From positions 1-6,298 of the forward strand of contig QHXL01000271.1 of assembly GCA_003222935.1 (NCBI GenBank): a stretch of 6,298 nt of DNA, written 5' to 3'. Numbering within the stretch: the first letter of the stretch is position 1; every line of letters starts with the position of its first letter. This document shows, piece by piece, positions 1 to 5,471 of the stretch. This DNA is from Acidobacteriota bacterium. Its GTDB lineage: Bacteria > Acidobacteriota > Blastocatellia > Pyrinomonadales > Pyrinomonadaceae. The notes beneath the pieces are model-generated. The model had not been told where the DNA came from. It searched no databases and saw only the letters and a program-made list of their open reading frames with translations. Made by a program: the position numbers and the translations under genes.

Positions 1-1047
1 GTTCAGCACATCAGTCAATTTTTCGAGAATTATTCTGCCATCCACACTCAAATCGGGACGCGCGCTCGGTTGCAGTGGGCCAATCAATGAAGCGTCGACA
101 GTGAAGGTGCCCTCACGAGCAGCAGGGTCGATTCGCGAAACCTGGCCCTCAATTACGCCGTTGCGAGTGTCGACGTGGACCATCTGGCCAATCCTCACGT
201 CTTTGATCTGCGTCTCAGCGACTCGTAGTTCAGCTTTCAACGAAGCGGGATCGGCGACCCGGGCGATGTTGAAGCCAGGTGTAACCTGCTGACCTTCCTT
301 CACACTGATCTCTTGCAAGACTCCGGCACTTCCTGCACGCACTTTTAAATTCTCGACCTGTTCCTGCTTCAACTTTGCCATTGCGCGCAGTTGCGCCACA
401 CGTGCTATTTGAGCGTTGAGTTGAGCTTTTGTTGCCCTGGAACTGACGGCAAGACGGTCCTGTTCGACCTTTAAACGATTCGCGAGGTTTTGTACTTGAA
501 CGCGCGATATCTTCAATACGAGATCGGCGACCAAGCCCTGCTTAGCGAGCACTTCATCCGCGTCAAGCTGTAGCTTTGCCTGGCTGTATTCAGCCTGGAT
601 GCTGGCGATCGCAGACTTTTGCGTCATGGTATCGCTTTCCAAACGCACCTTGAGGTTTTCCTCATCAGCCTCTGCAGCTTTCACTTGAAACTGCGCATCG
701 ACTGCCTGCTGCTGCGCCTGCGGATTCGACAACTCGACGATCACAGTTCCCGGCTGGACCTCAACACCTACCTGCACCGGAATAAGTTCAACGCGACCTT
801 CCGAAGGCGCCGGCACAAAGCGCGTCACTTGCGGAACAAGTGTTCCCACGCCCGGCACGTCGCGAACGAACGCGCCACGCTTTACCTTTTCAATCACAGC
901 GGTAGAGCGATCGAGGGTTGGCGCTGCTGGTTTCAGTTTCGCCAGCCCGTAGGTAATGCCGCCAATTCCGGCAACGCCAATGACGATAAAAATCGCCATG
1001 CGAATCTTCTTTTTGATCTTTGATTTGGGGGGTCGTTTGATATCCAT
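1..1047 (-). CDS. HlyD/MacA-family efflux periplasmic adaptor subunit, 3' end cut by window edge
   Basis: The reading frame stays open from an ATG at 1047 to the left edge, giving 349 residues without a stop. It reads as a membrane fusion (periplasmic adaptor) protein that links an inner-membrane ABC or RND efflux pump to an outer-membrane channel. Residues 1-16 are Lys/Arg rich (MDIKRPPKSKIKKKIR), followed by one membrane segment at about 17-35, so the rest lies in the periplasm. The first half of the lipoyl-like barrel-sandwich is at about 75-108 (FVPAPSEGRVELIPV, then GVEVQPGTVIVEL). A Gln/Ala/Leu-rich coiled-coil hairpin spans about 109-228, and the second lipoyl half is at about 231-263 (ENLKVRAGSAGVLQ, then VKEGQQVTPG). 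A beta-barrel region with DGRIILEKL follows. Family members are usually about 400-430 residues, so roughly 50-80 are missing. No clear Shine-Dalgarno precedes the ATG. The exact transporter class cannot be decided without the genes to the left. Confidence 0.93.
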   Translation of the reverse strand, partial: MDIKRPPKSKIKKKIRMAIFIVIGVAGIGGITYGLAKLKPAAPTLDRSTAVIEKVKRGAFVRDVPGVGTLVPQVTRFVPAPSEGRVELIPVQVGVEVQPGTVIVELSNPQAQQQAVDAQFQVKAAEADEENLKVRLESDTMTQKSAIASIQAEYSQAKLQLDADEVLAKQGLVADLVLKISRVQVQNLANRLKVEQDRLAVSSRATKAQLNAQIARVAQLRAMAKLKQEQVENLKVRAGSAGVLQEISVKEGQQVTPGFNIARVADPASLKAELRVAETQIKDVRIGQMVHVDTRNGVIEGQVSRIDPAAREGTFTVDASLIGPLQPSARPDLSVDGRIILEKLTDVLN

Positions 1048-1067
1048 AGCTAATTCAGAAATTTTTT

Positions 1068-1168
1068 GGAGAACTATACAAGCCTAGTTGAGAGAGCGGC
1101 GATGTTGAGCGCGAAGCCTGATTGGATCGAGCACGTCACAAACCTCGCGCACATTTATACAGTTCTCC
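1068..1168. promoter_or_regulatory. Pair of inverted GGAGAACT-type motifs flanking the adaptor leader
   Basis: GGAGAACTATACA at 1068-1080 (plus strand) matches 11 of 13 positions of the motif read on the minus strand from 1168 to 1156, GGAGAACTGTATA. The second copy overlaps the proposed -10 hexamer; the first is about 20 nt from the start codon. AACTA/TAGTT at 1072-1076 and 1085-1089 adds a small dyad at the downstream copy. This could be a two-site repressor operator or a stem closing the 5' leader. Confidence 0.35.
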
Positions 1169-1185
1169 AGTAATAGGCAAGTCAA
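1154..1185 (-). promoter_or_regulatory. Candidate sigma70-type promoter of the adaptor gene
   Basis: On the minus strand TTGACT (1185-1180) is followed after 20 nt by TATAAA (1159-1154), leaving a leader of about 100 nt to the ATG at 1047. The 20-nt spacer is longer than the usual 17, as at promoters that MerR-type activators remodel. A shifted -35 (CTTGCC at 1181-1176) would give a 16-nt spacer instead. The two hexamers match consensus well, but the pairing is uncertain. Confidence 0.5.
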
Positions 1186-1194
1186 GGGGCGTGC

Positions 1195-1212
1195 CAACGA
1201 GATGTCTCGTTG
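1195..1212. promoter_or_regulatory. Perfect 8+8 palindrome upstream of the adaptor -35, candidate operator
   Basis: CAACGAGA, a 2-nt centre, then TCTCGTTG form an uninterrupted perfect dyad. It lies 9 nt upstream of the proposed -35 hexamer, where a dimeric activator or repressor would bind. An 8-bp perfect arm with a 2-nt centre is unlikely by chance in a gap this short. The regulator is not in the window. Confidence 0.5.
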
Positions 1213-1248
1213 TTGTCTAATGAGAAAAGTCTGTTATTGGGCTCAATT

Positions 1249-1284
1249 CTGAAGATTTTTACTTCAGGCTTGGACCGCTGAAGT
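1249..1284. other. Two mutually exclusive small hairpins
   Basis: CTTCAG at 1262-1267 can pair with CTGAAG at 1249-1254 (7-nt loop). Alternatively ACTTCAG (1261-1267) can pair with CTGAAGT at 1278-1284 (10-nt loop). The shared middle strand makes the two structures exclusive. No T-run follows either, so they are not intrinsic terminators. They may be remnants of a short dispersed repeat. Confidence 0.35.
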
Positions 1285-1303
1285 TGAGACTGGAGTGGAT
1301 CAG

Positions 1304-1368
1304 GAGATTTACGGTTTCGCTTGCGGGACTTCGCAGTCCCACTTTCGAAAATGACGGTTCAGAATCTC
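1304..1368 (-). other. Nested hairpin with GNRA-type loop in the malQ 3' region
   Basis: In the minus-strand transcript three stems are nested. The outer stem is GAGATT/AATCTC (1368-1363 with 1309-1304). The middle stem is TTTCG/CGAAA (1350-1346 with 1319-1315). The inner stem is GGGACT closed by GCGA and AGTCCC (1340-1325). GCGA is a GNRA tetraloop, and the middle-to-inner joint is a symmetric 5x5 internal loop. It could be a structured RNA, a dispersed repeat, or chance; nothing here shows a function. Confidence 0.35.
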
Positions 1369-1402
1369 GGCCAGGCTGTTCAGTATTCTGTACACCGTCT
1401 TC

Positions 1403-1494
1403 CTCTGCGCTATCTCTGCGTCTTGTCTCAGTGGTTAAACAGGTGGACGCACAGATTAACCACGGAGACTCAGAGACGCAGAGAAAGCACAGAG
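1403..1494. repeat. Purine-rich inverted repeat directly after the malQ stop codon
   Basis: The left arm at 1403-1438 (36 nt) pairs with the right arm at 1456-1494 (39 nt) at 33 of 36 positions, with a 3-nt bulge and a 17-nt spacer. The right arm begins TTAACCACGGAG and contains CAGAG three times. The repeat begins 2 nt after the malQ stop. Its wording resembles a CCACGGAGACTCAGAG-type repeat I associate with acidobacterial and planctomycete genomes, but that comparison is from memory. No T-run follows the stem, so it is a transcript-end hairpin rather than a standard terminator. Confidence 0.75.
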
Positions 1495-1496
1495 TA

Positions 1497-3023
1497 TCAT
1501 CGACCGTACGTCCGGGTGAGATCACGTAGACGCGTTCCTATCTCTTCCGTCAACACCTCTTCCTCGAATCGCCAGGTCCAATTTCCCGATGTGCTATTAG
1601 GCAGATTCATCCGTGCTTCATTTCCCAAACCGAGTAGATCCTGTAAAGGCACAATTGCCACATCAGCGACCGACGCTAACGCCGCTCGAATGAAATCCCA
1701 ATTTATTTCCCGGCCGTCTGAATTCAAATACCTGAGACAAAACTCACGCTCCCGATCGATCTCGTCTGCACCCCGCGTCGACCCCTTACCCTCTCCACTG
1801 GTAAACCAACCCACGGTGGTGTCGTTATCATGCGTTCCCGTATAGACCACCAGGTTGCGGGTATAGTTGTGGGGGAGATCTGTGTTCGTTGCATCGCTGC
1901 CAAAGGCAAACTGAAGGACGTGCATCCCGGGAAAACCTAGTCCGTCACGAAGCTGCTCAACATCAGGAGTAATGACGCCCAGGTCCTCAGCGATAATTGG
2001 GAGTTCGCCAAGTCGAGTTCGAATAGCTTCGAACAGTTCCCTTCCCGGTACTTCAACCCAACGTCCTCGTTCCGCAGTCTTATCTTCTGCCGGAATTTCC
2101 CACGCGGCGGCAAATCCCCGAAAGTGATCCACGCGAACGATGTCGAACATCTGGAATGCCGCACGCACACGCTTCACCCACCAGTCGAAACCATCTGCCT
2201 GCATTCTTTCCCAGTTGTAGATAGGGTTTCCCCAGAACTGACCGGTGTCACTGAAATAATCCGGCGGCACTCCGGCCACCACTGTCGGTCGCAGGTTCTT
2301 GTCTAATTTAAACTGTTCCGGATTGGTCCAAACATCTGCCGAATCCAAAGCGACGAAGATCGGTATATCGCCGACGATCCGGATTCCACGTTGGTTGCAA
2401 TAACTCTTTAGCTCGTACCACTGCGAGAAAAAGAGAAACTGATAGAACTGCTGAGCCTCGATCTCGTTTCTCAATTTTTCCTGAGCCGCCGCGATTGCTG
2501 AAGACTCTCGAGTTACGAGTTCCGACTCCCACTCATTCCAAAGTGTGCCGCTATGCGCATCTTTCAAAGCTCGAAACAAGGCATAGTCGTCAAGCCACGC
2601 AGTTTCCGATTTCTGAAACCTCTCAAAAGCGGAAGTCATCGCATCATTAGACAAGCCTTTGAACCGCTCGAATGCATGCGCCAACAGTTTGTTGCTGTTG
2701 ACATGAACTCGCTCAAAGTCGACTACGTCAGCTGGAGACTGAACGAAATCTGACAAGTCGTTTTCGACGAGCAATCCCAGTTTGAGCAGTCGTTCGAAAC
2801 TAATCAGTAGGGTGTTTCCGGCGAACGCCGAGTAACAAGCGTAAGGAGAGTCACCATATCCCGTCGGACCGAGGGGTAACACTTGCCAGAGTCGCTGTCC
2901 GCTTTGAAGTAAGAAGTCGGCAAATCGATAGGCGGAGTCGCCGAGGTCACCGATGCCGTAACGTCCGGGAAGTGAAGTTGGATGAAGAAGAACCCCGCTG
3001 GATCTAGGAAAGCTTTGTGGCAC
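1497..3023 (-). CDS. malQ: 4-alpha-glucanotransferase (amylomaltase), GH77
   Basis: MalQ is a cytoplasmic enzyme that transfers alpha-1,4-glucan segments between malto-oligosaccharides, releasing glucose, in maltodextrin and glycogen metabolism. The 508-residue protein matches the short Thermus-type amylomaltases (about 500) rather than the longer E. coli form. It opens with SGVLLHPTSLPG (9-20). The nucleophile is D299 in RVDHFRG, the acid/base is E346 in AEDLG, and the transition-state Asp is D399 in GTHDND. The substrate loop GVPPDYF..GQFWGNPIY is at 251-269. All catalytic positions are intact, and the C-terminus (LTRTYGR) is typical, so the gene is complete. The start is GTG at 3023-3021: an in-frame TAA lies two codons upstream, AAAGG sits 6 nt before it, and no ATG follows before the conserved region. 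It lies 107 bp downstream of the kinase on the same strand. Confidence 0.97.
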   Translation of the reverse strand: MPQSFPRSSGVLLHPTSLPGRYGIGDLGDSAYRFADFLLQSGQRLWQVLPLGPTGYGDSPYACYSAFAGNTLLISFERLLKLGLLVENDLSDFVQSPADVVDFERVHVNSNKLLAHAFERFKGLSNDAMTSAFERFQKSETAWLDDYALFRALKDAHSGTLWNEWESELVTRESSAIAAAQEKLRNEIEAQQFYQFLFFSQWYELKSYCNQRGIRIVGDIPIFVALDSADVWTNPEQFKLDKNLRPTVVAGVPPDYFSDTGQFWGNPIYNWERMQADGFDWWVKRVRAAFQMFDIVRVDHFRGFAAAWEIPAEDKTAERGRWVEVPGRELFEAIRTRLGELPIIAEDLGVITPDVEQLRDGLGFPGMHVLQFAFGSDATNTDLPHNYTRNLVVYTGTHDNDTTVGWFTSGEGKGSTRGADEIDREREFCLRYLNSDGREINWDFIRAALASVADVAIVPLQDLLGLGNEARMNLPNSTSGNWTWRFEEEVLTEEIGTRLRDLTRTYGR

Positions 3024-3029
3024 GTTTTA

Positions 3030-3034
3030 CCTTT
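3030..3034 (-). promoter_or_regulatory. Ribosome binding site of malQ, overlapping the repeat arm
   Basis: AAAGG on the minus strand lies 6 nt before the GTG start. Four of its five bases (3031-3034) belong to the end of the inverted repeat arm. If the repeat folds in the mRNA, the site is partly paired. Confidence 0.6.
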
Positions 3035-3128
3035 GGAGTGCGGTGCCTTGTCACCGCTTTGTCACACTGAACTTCGTGTCGAAAGAAACTTCTTTAACAA
3101 AGCGGTGACAAGACACCGCACTCCAAAG
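3031..3128. repeat. REPIN-like paired-arm repeat between kinase and malQ
   Basis: Two 32-nt arms, 3031-3062 and 3097-3128, are reverse complements with a single mismatch, separated by 34 nt. Each arm holds its own 18-nt hairpin: GCGGTG, a 6-nt loop, CACCGC (3040-3057 and 3102-3119). GGAG (or its complement CTCC) lies one base outside each hairpin. A tetranucleotide next to a hairpin, doubled in inverted orientation, is the layout of REP doublets mobilised by RAYT (REP-associated tyrosine) transposases; no RAYT gene is visible. The element fills nearly the whole gap: 2 nt from the kinase stop and 7 nt from the malQ start. Confidence 0.85.
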
Positions 3129-3130
3129 AG

Positions 3131-5263
3131 CTACGCGGTTTTCGGGCTATCGGCTTTTGATGACGTAGTCTTTCCGGTGCCAGGCGTGTGCAAACTCAAT
3201 CGAGTACGCATGCGTTGTTGCCATTCACTCTGTTGAGAGTCAACCTCTTCAATCTGGGCAAGCGCAGCACTCAATGTTTCACCCCCCAGTTGACGCATCT
3301 TCAGATAAAGCAATGCCGGGACGATTGAGATCAATGGAACAATGAAGATGTTCATCAAACCCAGGGCCTGTTGCCAGATTTGACGACTCAAAACATTTTT
3401 CGAAGGGTCTGCATTGACTCCGAATCTAATCCGACCTACCAGGGATTGGACGACCATCGGAATTAGTAGTTGCAGAATGGAAACAATGATAACCGTGCGC
3501 CATGAACGCGAGCACAGCTCTCGTGAACGACGTAAGGCAGCTTTCTTCTCGAGTCCTTCAATCAATACAACCGGCGCGTACAGTGCGTACCGCACAGACA
3601 TTATCAAGCCCGGAATAATGAAGAGTATGTACCCGATACAGAGCCGAATGACCACGCGAACCATCGTGCTAGCAAAGGGTCGCCAGCGTTTGCGCAGCAC
3701 CGCAATGGCATCTCGCAGCCTAACCGGTCGGAGGGGCGCCACTGAAAGTTGCACAACTATTATTGATGTGACACCGGAGATTACGGCTGTAGAAACGAAA
3801 TATGACGCAATTTGCAGCAGACCCACAATGATCACTGAGGCCAGCATTACACTCTTCTGAACCATTCCGCCCTTCGGCACATATTTATCTGCGATCAAAA
3901 TCCCCGTCATCAAAATACTCGCGATGATCACGGGGATATGGGCCAGGAATGACAGCTTCAAAAACTTCGGAAAGTATTCGCTGTAAAGCGAAAAGGCTCG
4001 ACGGTAGAGTGCTCCGACGCCTTCAGCCTGACCTCGCAGCGAACTCGCAAAAGCAAACGCTGTCGGTGGACGCTCCGAAGGAGTTTTCGACAATGCCGAC
4101 ATCACAACATGCGCAACCCGTTTAGGAACTTTCGCCGCTCTTTCGCGCAACTGTGTTGGCGTCTCTTCACGATGCGCGCGCATCACTGTCGAGGTGTTAC
4201 CCGCAAATGGTGGGTCACCCGCCAACATCTGATACGCAATAACGCCGAGACTGTAGATGTCGGAACGTGAGTCGACCAGGCCGCCGCCACACTGTTCAGG
4301 CGACATGTAGAGAGGCGTTCCCATGATTGCGCCAACCCGCGTTAAAGCTGAGCCCTGGTCCAGAGTCGTTAAGTGAGCTGATTGAGTTCCAGACGAGCGC
4401 GTGTCCTTACCGAAGAGCAGCGTCCCGTCACCGTCAAGATCGTCATGAAGGTTAGCAAATTGCGCTGTGAGGTTTGCGGAGTCTGGAATGACAGTCTGCG
4501 CCGAATAGAGTAAGGTTCCGCCCTCTTCGGAAGCGTCGTACGAAGCTGTCTTTACAGCTTCCCTGCCGGCGTGTTGAGTCTTCCTGCCGTTATCAGTCTC
4601 GTTTGGTTGTATCAGAGTTTCGTTTTCCGAAGGAACCAACCCAGGACCTCCAACAGCGGCAGAAGTTTGCTTCCCATTAATTACCATCGACACATCGTCG
4701 ATTATCGTCGACGCTGAGTCTTCATTGCGTGTCGGAGTGGTTGACTCACCAAGCTTGGCAATACCGAAATCAAGAACCTTGACTCGATAACTCCCGAGAC
4801 GATTGGGCTCAAGCCAAATGTTGTCGGGCTTGAGATCGCGATGGACGATTCCCTGTTGATGTGCCTCGTGTACGGCGGAACAAACCTGTTCGAGAATATC
4901 GACAACCCATTCGAGCGGTAGTCGCTTCTCTTCGGCCAGGACATCGCCGAGAGTACACCCGTCGAGATATTCCATGACGAGGTAAGCGACCTGGCTGTCA
5001 TTTACGCGAGCAAAACCAAAGTCAGTTACATCAACGACGTTGGGATGGCGGAGACGACCAGCCGCTCGCGCTTCACGTTTAAAACGCTCGACAAATTCCT
5101 CGTTACGCATGAACTGTGGCGAAATCAGTTTGAGCGCGACATATCGTGCAGTGCCCAGGTGGGTGGCCAAAAACACTGCACCCATGCCACCCGATCCGAG
5201 GATTTGATCAAGGCGATATTTATCGTCGAGCAGTTCGCCGACGTATTGTTCGAGTCCTTTCAT
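3131..5263 (-). CDS. Ser/Thr protein kinase with activation-loop insert and C-terminal multi-pass membrane module
   Basis: This 710-residue protein is a Hanks-type kinase that phosphorylates Ser/Thr on unknown targets. The cytoplasmic catalytic domain spans about 17-410: Gly loop GSGGMG (23-28), lysine K45 in VALK, helix-C E64, HRDLKPDN with D143, K145 and N148, DFG at 165-167, SPE at 321-323, DIYSLG at 335-340, and the late Arg in SERPP (398). All catalytic residues are present, and HRD marks it as an RD kinase. DFG and GTPLYM normally lie about 20 residues apart; here they are about 150 apart, because a polar Thr-rich insert of about 135 residues (172-306) sits in the activation loop. After a linker, about five or six membrane segments follow (near 436-458, 470-505, 533-556, 590-608, 635-655), resembling the YciC/GPDPase membrane-domain type. 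A polar 55-residue tail ends the protein. There are no PASTA, WD40 or TPR repeats. The ATG at 5263 gives a normal N-terminus; its Shine-Dalgarno is weak (GGAC). Confidence 0.94.
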   Translation of the reverse strand: MKGLEQYVGELLDDKYRLDQILGSGGMGAVFLATHLGTARYVALKLISPQFMRNEEFVERFKREARAAGRLRHPNVVDVTDFGFARVNDSQVAYLVMEYLDGCTLGDVLAEEKRLPLEWVVDILEQVCSAVHEAHQQGIVHRDLKPDNIWLEPNRLGSYRVKVLDFGIAKLGESTTPTRNEDSASTIIDDVSMVINGKQTSAAVGGPGLVPSENETLIQPNETDNGRKTQHAGREAVKTASYDASEEGGTLLYSAQTVIPDSANLTAQFANLHDDLDGDGTLLFGKDTRSSGTQSAHLTTLDQGSALTRVGAIMGTPLYMSPEQCGGGLVDSRSDIYSLGVIAYQMLAGDPPFAGNTSTVMRAHREETPTQLRERAAKVPKRVAHVVMSALSKTPSERPPTAFAFASSLRGQAEGVGALYRRAFSLYSEYFPKFLKLSFLAHIPVIIASILMTGILIADKYVPKGGMVQKSVMLASVIIVGLLQIASYFVSTAVISGVTSIIVVQLSVAPLRPVRLRDAIAVLRKRWRPFASTMVRVVIRLCIGYILFIIPGLIMSVRYALYAPVVLIEGLEKKAALRRSRELCSRSWRTVIIVSILQLLIPMVVQSLVGRIRFGVNADPSKNVLSRQIWQQALGLMNIFIVPLISIVPALLYLKMRQLGGETLSAALAQIEEVDSQQSEWQQRMRTRLSLHTPGTGKTTSSKADSPKTA

Positions 5264-5307
5264 AAGCGTCCAATGCTACCGCAACTCGAAGGTCTATGTC
5301 TGCTACG

Positions 5308-5335
5308 AGGATACCGGCTGTTCTGGTTTCACCAA
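5308..5335 (-). promoter_or_regulatory. Weak candidate promoter of the kinase gene
   Basis: TTGGTG (5335-5330) and TATCCT (5313-5308) on the minus strand are separated by 16 nt and would give a leader of about 38 nt. Each hexamer matches only about four consensus positions. It is the best pair I found between the upstream repeat and the start codon. Confidence 0.25.
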
Positions 5336-5360
5336 CCTGGGCGGGGAGAATTTCTTCTTA

Positions 5361-5456
5361 TGCTGGGAGCGCAGGCGTCCCCGCCTGCTGGCTGACCATA
5401 AGGTGCGATCGCACTAAATTTGACACCGGCACGCGGGGACGCGTGCGCTCCCAGCA
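5361..5456. repeat. REPIN-like paired-arm repeat after the protease gene
   Basis: Two 31-nt arms, 5361-5391 and 5426-5456, are reverse complements at 28 of 31 positions, separated by 34 nt. Each arm carries an 18-nt hairpin with a 7-bp stem and 4-nt loop (5371-5388 and 5429-5446), preceded by GGAG and one base. Two of the three mismatches are a compensated pair: G5374-C5385 in the left hairpin corresponds to a C-G pair (C5432-G5443) in the right, so both hairpins stay perfect. A 12-nt palindrome GTGCGATCGCAC (5403-5414) lies in the spacer. The element begins 15 nt after the protease stop. Confidence 0.85.
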
Positions 5457-5471
5457 GTGAGCAACTACTGA

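Larger units (their letters stand above)
1048..1496. other. 449-bp intergenic region between malQ and the adaptor gene
   Basis: I see no gene here. Short open frames exist on both strands, but they have low-complexity translations and overlap repeats. From right to left the stretch holds a purine-rich inverted repeat touching the malQ stop (1403-1494), a nested hairpin (1304-1368), two overlapping small hairpins (1249-1284), a perfect 8+8 palindrome (1195-1212), and a promoter with a related inverted motif (1068-1185). These are listed separately. Confidence 0.8.

Noticed and set aside
619..1023. 134-codon open frame on the plus strand
   Set aside because: It is antisense to the adaptor gene, whose translation shows clear domain order; the plus-strand product is Arg/His/Leu rich with no recognisable family.
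1403..1494. CRISPR-like array
   Set aside because: CAGAG recurs three times within one arm at unequal short spacing; there are no spacers of constant length and no cas genes.
1259..1845. Open frames on both strands across the malQ 3' end and the gap
   Set aside because: They run through the inverted repeat at 1403-1494 and into malQ in other frames; the translations are Ser/Arg rich and have no family features.
3031..3128. Intrinsic terminator between kinase and malQ
   Set aside because: The stem is long, but no T-run follows on the minus strand; the next bases are GTAAAAC. The same holds for the repeats at 5361-5456 and 1403-1494.
3414..3860. 148-codon open frame on the plus strand
   Set aside because: It is antisense to the membrane module of the kinase, where hydrophobic codons give open complementary frames.
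4346..4750. Frameshift or assembly join splitting the kinase domain
   Set aside because: The frame is continuous, both flanks are canonical kinase sequence in the correct order, and the insert has protein-like composition with internal motifs.
1497..5263. A kinase-MalQ functional system controlling glycogen metabolism
   Set aside because: The only support is adjacency on one strand with a 107-bp gap holding a repeat. No glycogen gene, FHA protein or phosphatase is present in the window.
605..5412. Two copies of GCGATCGC (605-612 and 5405-5412), the octamer abundant in cyanobacteria as HIP1
   Set aside because: About 0.1 copy is expected by chance, but two are too few for a HIP1-rich genome, and the gene content does not look cyanobacterial. 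One copy lies in a repeat spacer.
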